64,000 nucleotides of DNA, taken from Hyalella azteca. Taxonomy: Eukaryota > Arthropoda > Malacostraca > Amphipoda > Hyalellidae. Positions 48,101-59,918 of the stretch are shown piece after piece (the stretch's first letter is position 1; every line of letters begins with the position of its first letter). The notes under the pieces were generated by a model, which saw nothing but the letters and a program-made list of their open reading frames with translations, made no database searches and was not told the origin of the DNA. The stretch is taken from positions 62,001 to 126,000 of the forward strand of contig NW_025944591.1 of the NCBI RefSeq assembly GCF_000764305.2, in the 5' to 3' direction. The translations under genes and the position numbers were made by a program.

Positions 48101-51100
48101 GCAGGTAAAAAATTTCAAGTTAAATCAAATAGATGGCCTGAAAGCTTTTAAAAAATTTTTAATTATAAGGAATCGGGTTGAGTTATAAGACACACCTCAC
48201 AAACGAAGCCAGACACTGAGTGATGGTGACGAGAGTCTCGTGTGGCAGCTGAGAGGCTTTGGGCAGAGGGCTTGGAGCATCATCTGCCGTGCCCGGAGCA
48301 CAAGTAAGCTGAGGGCATCTTTGCTGGACAAACTTAACTAGTGCGCTCAAGAAAGCTTCCCCATGCTCCTGAACTTTGTCATTAAGCCACTTGTCCAGCT
48401 TGAGGAACTCCCTTCTGAAGGCCAAGCAAGCGAGGTCTATAACGAAGGGGAAGGCCGTAGCGTTGAGGAGCATCGATAAAGCTTTTAGGTCTTGTGCGAC
48501 GTCGAGTATCCGACTGAGGCGCGTCTGGTCGCTCTCCTGCACCATGTACCAGTCAGACAGAGCTTGCAGCATCACCTGTTGTGAAAAACTTTTGTGAGGC
48601 CTTGCCTTGGCTGAACACGAGCGGGACACGTCCTATTAGGAAGGTTTTTCATGAAAGATACTAATGTCCCGCATAGAAGCGAGGTGTTGATCACGTTGTT
48701 TTCATCAAATGATCGATATTAACAATTCTTTACATATATTAATGAGAAATAGTAAACATGTTTTCAGAAGCAGCATTATCTTGATTAAACCATATTTTAA
48801 GTCAGTTTAATGATAAGACAGCCAGTTTACTTCACCGTTAATACACGCAGCGCACCAAACACATGTCAGTAGCTAAATATTAGAGAAAGATGACTTCAAG
48901 ACATCTTAAACAGAATAACTAATTAGAGGAACTAGCTTAGGCAGATTATAAGTGGTGTTAAGTTATGCGTTTTTGCGAACCTTCTGTATTAGTAACAGAA
49001 GGTTCGCAAAAGTGTGAAGTCTAATAATACGTGTCTTAATAATAATAATACGTGTCTTTAACAAACCAATTTGACTTGAATTGTTACTTAATCTGGAATC
49101 TATCTTACATAGACGCAATATGAGAAAAAAATACCTAAATATTTTTCAAAGTCTATGGTGTCGCTAAATGTGCCCAGTAGGAAAATAAATGATATTCGTA
49201 ATAACTTTTGAACTAGTGCTGCATTATTCTTTTTACCGAGCCTGGAGAGAGAAGGGCAAATCAATATGCTAATAATGAACATTTTGATGTAAATGTATCA
49301 AGTGAAAAACTTGGAAGTATGTACGTATTTGCATTGCCAGATGCAATTCTAGCCCATCTCTTACCTGTCTTACAGCATTCTTGTTATTGGGCGTGAACCA
49401 GGCAGTCTGAAGCACAGCAGCAGTGTTGGGGTGAGGCTCCAGGAAAACTGGCATGAGTTGTGCTATCATTTCCCTTTTGATGCCACCCATTAGTGTGTTG
49501 CTCTGAACCAAGCCAAGTAATAATACGTCAGGACAATTTTGTCGCGCTAGAGAGAAGAGCGCTTTTACTGCCGAGTATTGCGTGTTTTCCAGTGACAGCA
49601 GCAGTTCTATAAGATTCAAGCTCCTCCAAGTTGCCACCTGTGAAGGGAAACAAATACAGTTCATGAATCAGCTGCCAGTACCGATCGGTACACAAAATTT
49701 AATATAATCCAACAAACATATAGCACCCAATAAAAGAGAAAACCATTCAAAATACATATCTACAGAACACATTCATTGTTTTTTTCTTTCATGGTAACTC
49801 GTTCAAATCATCGCTGATTGCATACCAGGAACAAAATTGATTGGTCCATTTAGCGCTTAAGGAAGATTACACATCATGACGACTCTGACTGACCTCCTTG
49901 TTTTCGAGTTCAGGCACGGTTTTGAGCATCTCGACAACAACAGGCGTGCAGGGATAATCAGAGAAGCAGAAGAGATCAGGACAATAAAGCATGGCATTGA
50001 TGAGACTGAGCTGCTCATCTGCGTTCTGCCACTTGCGATACAAGCAATCCACTGGATATTGGTCAGCTCGCGCATAGGCTCCACTCAGACGACGCGTTGC
50101 GGTGACGAACATGCCGAGACTCGTACGGTCGATCACATGGAAGTTCTTCACGTCGAGCTTCATGATGACTTCTTTGGCGGATATTGGAGCAGGAGCGAGC
50201 TCCATAATGACCTGCATCACTACGTCCATGTTCCATGTGGTAGTTTGGTTGCTGGAGTTGTTCCCTGAACTGTTCTCACTCCTGCTTGCTGGATTGTTTG
50301 AGTTTGGTCCGAGTTTGTCCTTGTCACTCCACAGAGACGCAGGATTTGATGGTAAGTGAAGACCAACCTAATCAATTGGTAATAGGCATTAAAAACATGA
50401 TTAAGGCATCAGGAAGACATTTAACATTTAGACCAACGTATAACTATAACTCAATCGGGAGTGGAGTTAAATATTTGGCAACGCAACCCAAGCATGCACT
50501 TGCATACAATTGACAGACACTAAAGACAATTGTCATTAATGAAACGAAATTCCCGAAAAAAACTCAATTATGTGAACAAGATGGAATACAACTCCTCTAT
50601 TATTCAACTGTCCACAAAATAAGTTGAAGGAAAAAGTATGTAAAATAGAGCACTGTTTACCTGGTCATGCCTGACGTGTGCATTGTAGTGCGCCCGTGTG
50701 GCAGTGACCAGGAAGCGGGCTATGCTGGAGGCCGTGAAGGCGGGGCGCGACAGAGCGGCTAAATTCTTGCGGCAATCTTCAATGGTGGCATTACAAGATG
50801 GCCCCTGCTCCATCAGTGTCTCGCTCAAGATCAAGTCAGCCTGAGGAGAAAATTCGTTAATTTCATCATTGACACACGGGATTTGGAAACTTGATCGAGT
50901 ACTTAATCAATTCATCAATTAGTACTAAAAAATAACTAAGTACCAAACAAGCACATTTCATAACGAAAAAAGGTTAAGAATAACAATATGTTCACCATGC
51001 CAATTTCATCAAAGTATCTTAAATGGAAAAGCTCACCATATTTGTGAATAGCTGGCCGTCTGAGCTCGTATTCACGAATTTACTGAGAACAGCCGAAGGA

Positions 51101-54100
51101 TATTGATGCACGGCTCCTCTGAAGGAGCTAATGTCTGAAGATATTAGAGGTGTGAGCACCAGAGGCGCTTCAGAAGGTGGGTATTTGGCCTGGACTACTC
51201 GCAAGAGGCCCTTGAGGGTATCGCTGGGGACAACAATGCTGGTGACGCCACTGCCAACTTCAGGAAGCTGCTGCACAGATGACGGTAGTAGGAACGATAG
51301 CGGGGAAGCAGAGTTCCCAGAAGACAGTTGATCTCCAAATGAGAGAGATAATTGTGACGACAGAGAAGACGGGGTCGATGAGGATGGACAGGCAGGGAGG
51401 GTTGAAGGTAATGAAGCTTTGGTAATTGGCAAGGAGCAGCCTTCCAAGAGGCCTATGAAGAGACTGTGTAGGCACTCTATCCAAACGTCACTGAGATCGT
51501 CTTCGCCGCCAGCTGATGAAAGTAGAAATAAGAGCATGAGAGTTATGCAAAAATTAAACCTGCTACAACACAATTGAATCACAATCCATGACAAGTGCTC
51601 TAAACATCACCAGCATCATGGTCTGCAATGTCCTTCAAATTTCAACAGTAGCACAAGTTAAGTATACATCTAAGTAAGTTCCGTAAGACTTCAGGTCTGT
51701 AGATGCAAAAGTTGTGGATCTAGACCCTCTTGTCAGAAGGGTAGTCAGTCCCCCTGCATGCATTAACTAACCAAATGTCATTTTTGTGGACCCATAAATT
51801 GAAATAATGAGCCTATCCACTTTATCCCATGTAAGAGGATCTTCAAACACGACTCATACTCCTTCCTACTTAATACTTATGAGTATAGATGAAATCAACT
51901 TAGTAAATGCTCAAGTGAATCTTCGAACACAACTCTCAGTCATACCTTGTGGGCCAGAATAAGGAGAAAGGACGGCCGGTACACGGGCCAACACAAGCGA
52001 GCTCAGCTCAGTCCTGTGGTCAGGATTCGTGGCATCAGACAAGAGGCGCAGCAGAAGGCAGGCCTCCAATAGAGGGCTGAGTTTGATGGCAGAGCGCAGC
52101 AAGCAAGTGAATGGCACAAACGAGCACAGAGCTGAAGGCTGTAAATGACGTCCTCGAACTGCTGGGGCCTGTAACAGGTATTCATGATTAGTTAAGTGAA
52201 TAGGATGAGTATTGTACAAGGCCACTGAGATTTGGACCGTTGTGAACCCATTTAAAAAATACAAGAGAACACAAAAACAAGATTTGTAAATTCATTCTAT
52301 TTGTCATAATTAGCAATATTTTGCCGGTCACAATTTACAATATGCTAACAGTAATCTCACTTAGCTGGTAGGAGAGGACAGAAATAATATGGCAGTACTC
52401 AAATTTAGAGATGCAGAATAATAGACGTGACTAATTTGTTCAAGTTTTCATTTACGTCTTAAAAGAGTCAACAGTATTGTAAAACTTTTACTCGTTCAGG
52501 GACAGACAATTAGTCAACCAAGAAGTGCCTTAATTTGACCACTACAACCATTAACAAAAGTCTTTTTCCATCACAATCATGACAAAATATGCTCTCATGT
52601 TCACAGTCCTTAACAAGAGTGAATCTTCCTTCACAGTCATGACAAAATATGCTTTCATGTTCACAGTCCTTGACAAGAGTGAATCTTCCATCACAGTCAT
52701 GACAAAATATGCTCTCCTGTTCACAGTCCCTTCACGAATGCCTCTTCCATCACAACCATGACAAAATATGCTCTCGTGTTCACAGTCCTTGACAAGAATG
52801 CCTCTTTGATCACAACCAACAACAATAGGGCTATTTTCTTCACCGTCCTTTGCAAAAATGCCTCTTTCGTCACTGCCATCAGAAGAAAAGCCCCTTCTAT
52901 TTTTGCTCTACACAATCACCACCCATCAGAATCATCATCAAGAATCTCACTTTGTTTACGAGTGGTGATGCAAGGATTGCAAAGCTGAGACCAGCAACAA
53001 ATTTAGCAGGAGGTAGGAGCTTGCTGAGCTTAGCAAGGAAAGTGGTCAGTAGGCCAGGGCTGCTCTCACTGCTTATCAAGCTCAAGCTTTCTTTCTCCTG
53101 AAAAAATATACAATTTAAAATAAAAAATATAAAGACATAGGCAACTCATTTGGAGGTAGACATACATTTCAGTTAATCTCAATCTATATTGCAATTGTGA
53201 TAGGCCTTTAACAAGAAACTTTGATTTAAATTTAAATTATTAGATTAACTCAAATTAGGAGTCAATCATTTCAGCTCTGCCTATTATTCAGTAAATAACA
53301 GAGATCACAGGACAAGTTTTGATGCAATAAAAATGATCTATTTAATGCAGAGGAACAATGACCATTACCAAATGCCCAATCTTGCTTAAAAGTATATTGT
53401 AATTGAGGTTAATTGAAATTAAAGAAGTTATAAATTTTATTTTATTTTCATAATATACTAATTAAGGCCATTAAGAGTCCATGGAAAATTTAAAAATTTG
53501 TGAGCATGCAAATCAAATTAATATCTAAGAATCAAAAAGAAAATGTATAATACACTATAAATTACCAATCCTATAATATTCAGCCTGCTGAGCTACAACT
53601 CTTGCCATGGCTAAGGTACTCACTTTGGCAATTGATGAGGAAGCTCGTGACTCTACACTGTGAAGACTCCACTGGAACTGATGTAGGTATGTGTGGTAAA
53701 TGTGTTGTTCAGATGCTGCTCCAAAATGTGTTGTGATCTGCAACAAAGATTGAGGTGAAAATTTTCAACATGCTAGTTTGGTACAATACCAATGTTATAG
53801 ATACTGTTGTATATAAATGTAAATTATAATGTGAATTTATGTTACATGAAGAGAATTAAATAAACAATTGAAAACTGAGGATCTTCTACTGTAAGGTAAT
53901 GAGTAGCACATATTGATATTCACTGCTAGCCTTCATGTACCATCTAATGGAGTAATAAGAGACTGGCAGGGTAAATCAAGAATGTCTTCCATAATGGTAT
54001 AAAAATGTTACAGCAGCAAAACTAATTTTAAGATTGCAAAACTTAAATAGTGGTGTAAACGTTAACATTTTTTCTATCTATGTAGCATAATGGATGTTAA

Positions 54101-57100
54101 GAAATCATACATTTGATAGCTCTAAAAATCCTTGAAACAAATGTTGAAAAGTGATATTTTGAAGAAGTAGTTCTTCTAATGTCTGTAGTAAAAAAAATTT
54201 GTCATATTTGAAAATTTTGCTTGAAAGAAAGTTGCAGACAGGTGTCGGCTTCAAAACTTCATTGACAATTTTTGTACCTCAATCCAAAACAAAATGGCAG
54301 TCATTTGGGGTAATACGGGACAAGATGACCGCCACGGTAATACATGGTACATGATGGGGTAATACAGGACAACCCTAAACACATTTACTCTAGAAGGCTC
54401 CAGTGAACAAAAAAAATTGATTAACAACAAATAATTTTGATTACATTTACCTTGCTCAGCAAATAAAAATTCACTTAATGAAAAATTAATTCATCATTGG
54501 TCATCACAAATTGTGTATATAATGTCATAGATAGAATTGTGCACCAGGCAACATAGAAAGAAATTAACCTAAACTATGAATTTTTAAAAAAAATATGACT
54601 TCACTAAAATATTCCTTTTGGTTTTAGGTATGTTTTTATGATCTTTTTTGTTATAGTGAATTCACTTGACCCCAAATAAAATAGTGCAAAATTACAAGCC
54701 CAGTCCTGTAAGCTTACAGATACTCCAGAAGAAATGCCATATGGCTGCTGAGTGCTGAATGCTGATACAAAGCTTGCCGCACCCAAGGTCCTTGTCAATG
54801 CTCAATAGTATGTCCATGAATGTGGTAATATCACATCAATAATACGGTAATTTATGGATATGGTAATACCGTCAAACAGGGTAATAAGGGAAGGTTTTGA
54901 GCATTTTCCTTAATAACTTCTTACCATGAAACATTTGATAAATGAGTTTGGGCTCATTTTAAAGTTATTTGCAAGGGCTATTGTATGGCATCTCTGAAAA
55001 AAATTCCATATGCTATTCAGAAGATGCCCGATGCAAATAAAAGCCTCCTGAACCAACCCTGGGAATGGGGTAATAAGGGACACTTGAAATACAGCTCAAT
55101 TTTAAAACATTTGAAGCATGTAGAATGAGCTCATCCATTACTAACAGTACTCTGAAGTCCTCCTCTTCCTTTGTAGTTTGTAGATGATATAAATGTAGAA
55201 TAAATGACATTTTCTTCAATTTTTACTCATTTTCACTTTATTGATATGATATCACCTTATCCATACATTACCTTATTATTGATGTGATATTACCTAATCC
55301 ATGGACATGCCATTGAGCATTGACAAGAACCTTGTCCACTGTGAGCTTCATATCAGCAGCCATGTAGCATTTCTTCTGTAGGTAAGCTTACAGGATGGCT
55401 TGGCTTGTAATTTTGCACCATTTTAATTGTCAAGTGAAATTTTTTTGATGAGCAAGGTAAATCTAATCAAAATTCTCTGTTGCTAATTGAATTTTTGTTA
55501 ACTGGAGCCTATGCTAACCAAGGCTCTACTGTAAATGCATTTTTAGGAGTGTCTCTTATTACTGCATTGAGCGGAAATGGCTGCCATATTTTTCTGGAAC
55601 GAGATACGCAAATTTTGTCAATCACATTTTTAAGCCAACACCTGTGTGCAACTTTTATGTGAGTGAAAATATTTTAATATGGTGAATATTTTTATTTATT
55701 ATTATTTTTTGTTTTGCTACAGACCTTACAAGATGTACTTTTCCAAAACTTCACTTTTCACACTTTTTTCAAGGATTTTTTAGAGGTATTAAATGTAAAA
55801 TTTCTTAACTTTCTTTATGCTACATAGATGAAAAAATGTTGAACTTTATGCCACTATTTTTTCTTTTGCAATATTTTAAATAGTTTAGCTGCTACAACAT
55901 TTCTATGAAATGTTGGAGGACTCTGGGACTGTCCCTTATTACCTGGCCCATCCCTTATTACCCTGTTTGACAGTATATCAATTAAGTAAAAACAACAAGT
56001 ATATATCACAGAAAATGCCATTTTTTATACATTTACATCATCTACAAAGGAAGAGGAGGACTTTGGAGTACTAATACTAATGGATAAGTACATCTAACTC
56101 GTCATGCCAGAGCCACAAAATTTCAGAAACAAGAAGGAATATTCCAATCCTGCTAGGCCTCAAAATATGATGCTGAAGAATTTTTCTAGTTCTTGATTGA
56201 TAGTAGAATTTTTTAATCTTGCTTGGGAGAAATTTTCTATCAGTTCCCAATCTCCATAGGGCAAATGTATATTCCAACATCGTGGGTAATTCCGACACCT
56301 CTCTAGTTTTTCCTTTATATTAACACGTTAACCGCCACATGTACCACCGGTGGCACAAAACAAGCTGTCAATGAACGCCTTATGTACCACCGGTGGATCA
56401 TTTACAAATTTATTTTCAAATTTGTTTTTCACTCATTTTTGATGGCTAGAAGGATATATTATCAAAACAAGTGTCGTAATTTATTTATTTATTAGCATAA
56501 CTATTCAAAAAAATAATTTCATAAAAATTTCAAATGAAATATAACTAAAATTTTGTTCCGTAAATCAGACTCTTCCTCAAACATAAAATTCAATGGTAAA
56601 AAAGGAAATTCTTCAAATAAAACAAATAATCTGCATAAATTGGTGATCATAATTAGTGAAATTACCTTTTGGAAAATTATCCATGAACCAATAATAGCAT
56701 TAGACATCAGACATTACATATGAGAGAGGGTTCGTTCAAAACAACCAGGGCATATATGTGGCTTATTTTCACATTGAAGGCAGACTGTTTTCACTCTTCT
56801 TGCATTTGCAGCTGCAACTGAGCAGCCTTCATTTTATGACAGCACTCATAAAACCCTCTACATCTTTTTTCTTACATTCCAACATTGACCCTCCAACTCA
56901 ACAAGGTAATGAGAGTTTCTTTCCCCACCTATAACCGCTGGTTCTTGTCCTGCGTTCATTTTGTTCGAGTTTCCTGTTATGAGTGAGTGAGCAATAGATT
57001 CTAAGAATCCTTTCATTGACAAGGGTTTCTTGGTTTGAAATTTGTTATCGTAATGCTGAGCAATTAGGAGTAGGGAATGAAATAAACGTATGTAATAAGT

Positions 57101-59918
57101 CTTTGTATTATTATAAATAACAAACTAACAAATGAAAATCATAACTACAAACTACGTACAATATAAAAAATATTTTTCGAGAGCTCTAAACCATAACCAC
57201 CAGTGGCCAAATAATTACGATATCCAATGTGTATTGTTTCTATTGTCGCAATATAAGCCTCCGGTGTACCATAATCTCTTGTACCACCGGTGGCGCACAT
57301 GGCGCTGGAGAAAAATGAAGATTTAGTGAACATCCTTATGTACCACATGTGTCTCATGGTTTACTCTGTTCTAGAAGAAACTAGACAGAGAGTATAACAC
57401 ATACACACCTTCCCTTGCAGCTGTTCCTGACCAACTGAGACATTTTAGTGCCTAGAAGTCTTGGCGCTAGGGGGAAGTTCCAATATTGCATGCTGGCGGT
57501 TAACGTGTTAAGCTTTGTTTTAGTTCCATGCGTTCGTTGATGGTTGTAATAGTGACGTCATACATTTGCACGTCAAACTACTGCCAAAACACTATGTCTG
57601 GGCCATCTAGCGGGAAAATGTTGAGATCCAATGAGAGATGGTGCATGCCACCCAATGAGATCGAAAAATGTGTCAAAGTTGACAGTTGACCTTGCTCTAC
57701 CAAATAATCATAAACTGTTTGTGTAGAAAGAATTTTATGGTTTGAGACTTTTAGGAATCCTTTAGGTATACTTGTATCTGCTGATTTCAAGTGGTAAATA
57801 AATTGATAGATGATTAAGTTGAGAAACAGGTTTAGACACATAAAAACTAATTCCAACACAACTTGAATTGGACACACACAGCTCGTTCCAAGCTGTGTGC
57901 AAAAATTAAAATTTTCTTAATTAAAAGCTTAATAACTGTTAATTAAAAGCCTAATTAAGTAGTGCTCAATATTCAAAAGTGTTCTAATTCAAAGCTGTGT
58001 TGTATTCCAATACAGCTCACACAGCAATAGGAATTCGAACATGTGGGTGTTGGAATTACGTATTAGTACAATTTGAAGCGCGTTTGGAATACCTCTCACC
58101 ACGTGCCGAATATAGTCACACACAGTGTCGGAATATAGGGATTTGGTAGGTTTGCATTCTAAAGGCTTTCAAATAAGTACGGCAACATTTTGTGATGTTT
58201 CATCGTTTCTGGCGTGTAGTGCGGTGTTTTGAGAGTCACATAAAGCAAACAGAACTCTAGTAACGCATACGGTCATTTTTTTATAGTTTTTCATTTCTTG
58301 ATGCGTCCTTAATGTGTCACAGTGTCGGAATATACCGCGTTTACCCTACATGCATTTTTTTACCATTCATGGGTGGCTTTTGTTCAATTTTTCAACACTG
58401 ACTACTAAGTTACTTACTAATCAACTAGGTACCGTAAAATGGGGTTACTTTGACCGGCGGGGTAACTTTGACCACTTTTCATTTTTTTAACAAAAACCCC
58501 CAAAACTCAAAAACGATTCGACATAGAAAAATTTTGTCAATGGCCATCAAATGCCTAATACTGAGGCTATGTAACACAATAGAAAGATTTAAAAAGTTTG
58601 CATATCTAATAGGTTAAAAAATTTAAAATGTGACCCACAAAAAAGAGCTATTATTTAAAGCCTGTTGGAGTACCCCCTCCAATTTTTTTATTTTTTGGTA
58701 AAATAACTCCAGGTTTTGATGCATTGTAGTAGAACTCTTCTAGTTACATATGCAAAAGACAAATTTTAGGAAATTGTCATATTTTGCAAGTGGGGGGCGC
58801 CGCCCCCCAATGGGGTAACTTTGACCACCTAATGGCAGCCGTGATGGGGTAACATTGACTGGCTTGGAAATTAAGTTAAAATTACCATAGGTACAGTCAA
58901 CTGTCAAATTTGACACATTTTTCGATGATCTCACCAGGTGGCATGCATTGTCTCTCTTTGGATCTCAATATTTTCCCACTAGATGGCCAAGACCTAATGT
59001 TTTTGCAGTTTTTCGACACGCAAATGTATGATGTCACCATTTCAACCATCAATGAACGCATGTAACTAAAACAAAGCTTAATATAAAGGAAAAACTAGAG
59101 AAGTGACGGAATTACCTACGATGTTGGAATATACCGCGTTTACCCTAACTTATCTAGTAAAAAAATGGCATCATTTTGAAAAAAAAGTGGTCAAAGTTAC
59201 CCCATTTTATGGTAGGTACAATACATAAAATTTTGTCCTATGGATTTTTTTTTGGCAGTTCTTCAAATTGAGTATCCTATTTTTACTCATAGTCTCATAC
59301 TTACGCCACTTTCTCAATAAACATTAGTATACATATCTATATATGATGCTTTATTAATACATAAATTTGGTTATTACTAATAGTATCAGTACAATTTAAC
59401 AATTTGGTATATACCTACATAGTTTAGTACATACTACCTACATTATACATACCTACCACAGGCTGACAGGCACACATATGAAGTTTTCCCAAACCTAGAC
59501 TAATACAGCATTCAGCAATGATCAATGGCACCACATTTAAAGAAAACTTGAATAATAAATATGGTAAAACTGAGGCATTTTTTTCTATTCTACAAGTGTA
59601 TTTAGAAACGTCTGGTGAAACTTGAGTATCGGCAATATGAAACTAGGTTACGTTAGTTACGTTAGGTTAGGCCTATAAAATTAAAAGTCATAACGAAATT
59701 ATGTAGTTCTTTATTGGAGTGAACCACACGAAAGTTCAGCATAAAATGAATCATTTTCTTAATAGAACATCAGAAAACACTTTTACGGCAATACGGCATA
59801 GCCACAACAAACTCACATCAACGATTTGCTGAAGATTGGAGTTGAGGTTAGCGGTGTTGAGGCTGGATATCAAGTTTACAGTACGAGACAACGCAGCTTC
59901 AAATGAGTCTAGGTTCAT
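35374..59918 (-). CDS. CNOT1: CCR4-NOT transcription complex subunit 1 (CNOT1/NOT1), 27 coding exons
   Basis: CNOT1 is the scaffold of the CCR4-NOT deadenylase complex, which shortens poly(A) tails and represses translation in the cytoplasm. Exons (5' to 3', minus strand): 59817-59918, 53624-53737, 52951-53097, 51946-52168, 51037-51512, 50661-50840, 49894-50367, 49365-49637, 48196-48575, 47821-47920, 46142-46487, 45869-45990, 45358-45533, 44953-45142, 42334-44523, 41942-42139, 41422-41579, 40941-41106, 39763-40542, 39460-39606, 38610-38846, 38230-38403, 37807-37974, 37243-37438, 36932-37056, 35719-35861, 35374-35458. Every junction keeps frame; total about 2,689 aa (human about 2,376). It starts [10 protein letters not shown], as in other animals. 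The extra length is mostly in linkers. One donor is GC (after 38230). The first intron is 6.1 kb and packed with repeats. I see no frameshift or stop, so the gene appears intact. Confidence 0.95.
35862..36931 (-). other. CNOT1 intron 26
   Basis: 1.07 kb, GT-AG, with the small hairpin noted above and otherwise no repeat family or ORF I can support. Confidence 0.7.
35912..35941. repeat. Perfect short hairpin in CNOT1 intron 26
   Basis: AAATGTGTTTCTT pairs with AAGAAACACATTT around a 4-nt loop. It is too short for a microRNA precursor. Confidence 0.6.
42334..44523 (-). CDS. CNOT1: CNOT1 exon 15 (2,190 bp): MIF4G and CNOT9-binding domains
   Basis: A single 730-codon exon, residues about 1102-1831. 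The MIF4G domain that binds the CAF1/CNOT7 deadenylase and DDX6 spans about residues 1225-1435 ([57 protein letters not shown]). It is followed by a ~150-residue low-complexity linker, then the CNOT9-binding DUF3819 domain at about 1585-1735 ([60 protein letters not shown]). It ends [13 protein letters not shown]. Fusion of many ancestral exons into one, possibly by intron loss, is unusual beside the short exons around it. Confidence 0.9.
44953..46487 (-). CDS. CNOT1: CNOT1 exons 11-14: low-complexity linker and TTP-binding-type helical domain
   Basis: Residues about 824-1101. Exon 11 (46142-46487) is glycine/alanine/proline-rich ([20 protein letters not shown]) and likely disordered. Exons 12-14 encode [40 protein letters not shown] and [20 protein letters not shown], the helical MIF4G-like domain that binds tristetraprolin and Roquin peptides in vertebrates. 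Confidence 0.88.
45751..45791. repeat. 41-nt inverted repeat in CNOT1 intron 12
   Basis: CATTTTGTA and GACACCT pair with AGGTGTC and TACAAAATG, leaving a 7-nt loop and one mismatch. It is below the usual size for a pre-miRNA and could be the remains of a palindromic element. Confidence 0.55.
46488..47820 (-). other. CNOT1 intron 10, with a compositionally distinct block
   Basis: The stretch about 46960-47810 is richer in GC than other introns of this gene and keeps several long overlapping ORFs open, including 46990-47295 (+) and 47529-47810 (+). I recognise none of them, and codon patterns give no clear winner. It could be an unclassified TE or an older exonic sequence. Confidence 0.4.
47821..59918 (-). 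CDS. CNOT1: CNOT1 exons 1-10: N-terminal HEAT-repeat region
   Basis: Residues about 1-823. Recognisable family landmarks are [18 protein letters not shown] (exon 2), [20 protein letters not shown] (exon 3), [15 protein letters not shown] (exon 5), SLWSDKDK and [11 protein letters not shown] (exon 7), [19 protein letters not shown] text in exon 8 ([20 protein letters not shown]), [20 protein letters not shown] (exon 9), and [14 protein letters not shown] (exon 10). In other animals this part forms HEAT-repeat solenoids that hold CNOT10/CNOT11. The serine-rich stretch in exon 5 (51250-51400) is probably disordered and not conserved. Confidence 0.9.
48971..49011. repeat. Perfect 17-bp-stem hairpin in CNOT1 intron 8
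   Basis: TTTTGCGAACCTTCTGT (48971-48987) is exactly mirrored by ACAGAAGGTTCGCAAAA (48995-49011) with a 7-nt loop ATTAGTA. Perfect pairing suggests recent origin or selection. Confidence 0.8.
52520..52880. repeat. 60-bp tandem repeat in CNOT1 intron 3
   Basis: About five to six units of a 60-bp sequence containing CATGACAAAATATGCTCTCA and TGTTCACAGTCCTTGACAAG; later units degrade. Sixty is divisible by three, so ORFs with 20-residue periodicity stay open on both strands. They lie in an intron and have no promoter or homology evidence, so I do not call them genes. Confidence 0.85.
53945..56095. mobile_element. Family D palindromic complex (GGGTAATAAGGGA elements)
   Basis: The right end reads CCCTTATTACCCTGTTTGAC then AG, followed by TA (55974-55975). 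The same sequence in the opposite sense appears internally at about 54866-54890 (CCGTCAAACAGGGTAATAAG). Sequences at 54000-54860 are mirrored at about 55235-55900, and 55125-55215 is mirrored at about 56005-56095. At least two palindromic elements of one family therefore seem to be nested. No coding content. Confidence 0.65.
56334..57507 (-). mobile_element. piggyBac element PB2 inside A3
   Basis: TTAA at 56330-56333 and 57508-57511 flank inverted ends CACGTTAACCGCC / GGCGGTTAACGTG. Subterminal TGTACCACCGGTGG motifs occur at both sides. 1,174 bp, with a transposase C-terminal remnant on the minus strand. The ends resemble PB1 (CACGTTGGCCGC) but differ in detail, so they are two subfamilies. 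Confidence 0.9.
56730..57035 (-). pseudogene. piggyBac transposase C-terminus (fragment)
   Basis: The minus strand reads [20 protein letters not shown], then [20 protein letters not shown], then [15 protein letters not shown], then [17 protein letters not shown]. This is the end of the transposase: insertion domain, then the Cys-rich zinc-binding tail. Frame breaks occur between the pieces and the catalytic core is missing. Confidence 0.8.
58442..59212 (+). mobile_element. Family B copy B3 (truncated, disrupted by an A fragment)
   Basis: TA at 58440-58441 and 59213-59214. The termini CCGTAAAATGGGGTTACTTT / CAAAGTTACCCCATTTTATG match B1 but carry TTTGACC in place of TTAGACC, a subfamily mark. 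Most of the right half is replaced by 58895-59145. Confidence 0.8.
58895..59145 (-). mobile_element. Family A fragment A4 inside B3
   Basis: Matches the outer ~250 bp of A in inverted orientation (AATATTTTCCCACTAGATGG, CAAAGCTTAATATAAAGG) and ends with the A terminus ATACCGCGTTTACCC then TA. Its TTAA is uninterrupted, unlike in A2 and A3. Confidence 0.75.

Larger units (their letters stand above)
56259..58346 (+). mobile_element. Family A MITE copy A3 (split by PB2)
   Basis: TA at 56257-56258 and 58347-58348. The termini are GGGCAAATGTATATTCCAAC / GGAATATACCGCGTTTACCC. After removal of the piggyBac insertion it is about 0.91 kb and collinear with A1. Confidence 0.85.
53738..59816 (-). other. 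CNOT1 intron 1 (6.1 kb), a repeat nest
   Basis: Holds, in order, a gggtaataaggga palindromic complex (53945-56095), family A copy A3 with piggyBac PB2 inserted, and family B copy B3 with an A fragment. The rest (about 59215-59816) has nothing recognised apart from short GTTACGTTAGGTTAGG-like runs near 59640-59670. Confidence 0.8.

Noticed and set aside
11941..59918. Functional cluster of RPP30, NAP1 and CNOT1
   Set aside because: Different pathways, separate promoters and mixed orientation; proximity alone is no evidence of joint function.
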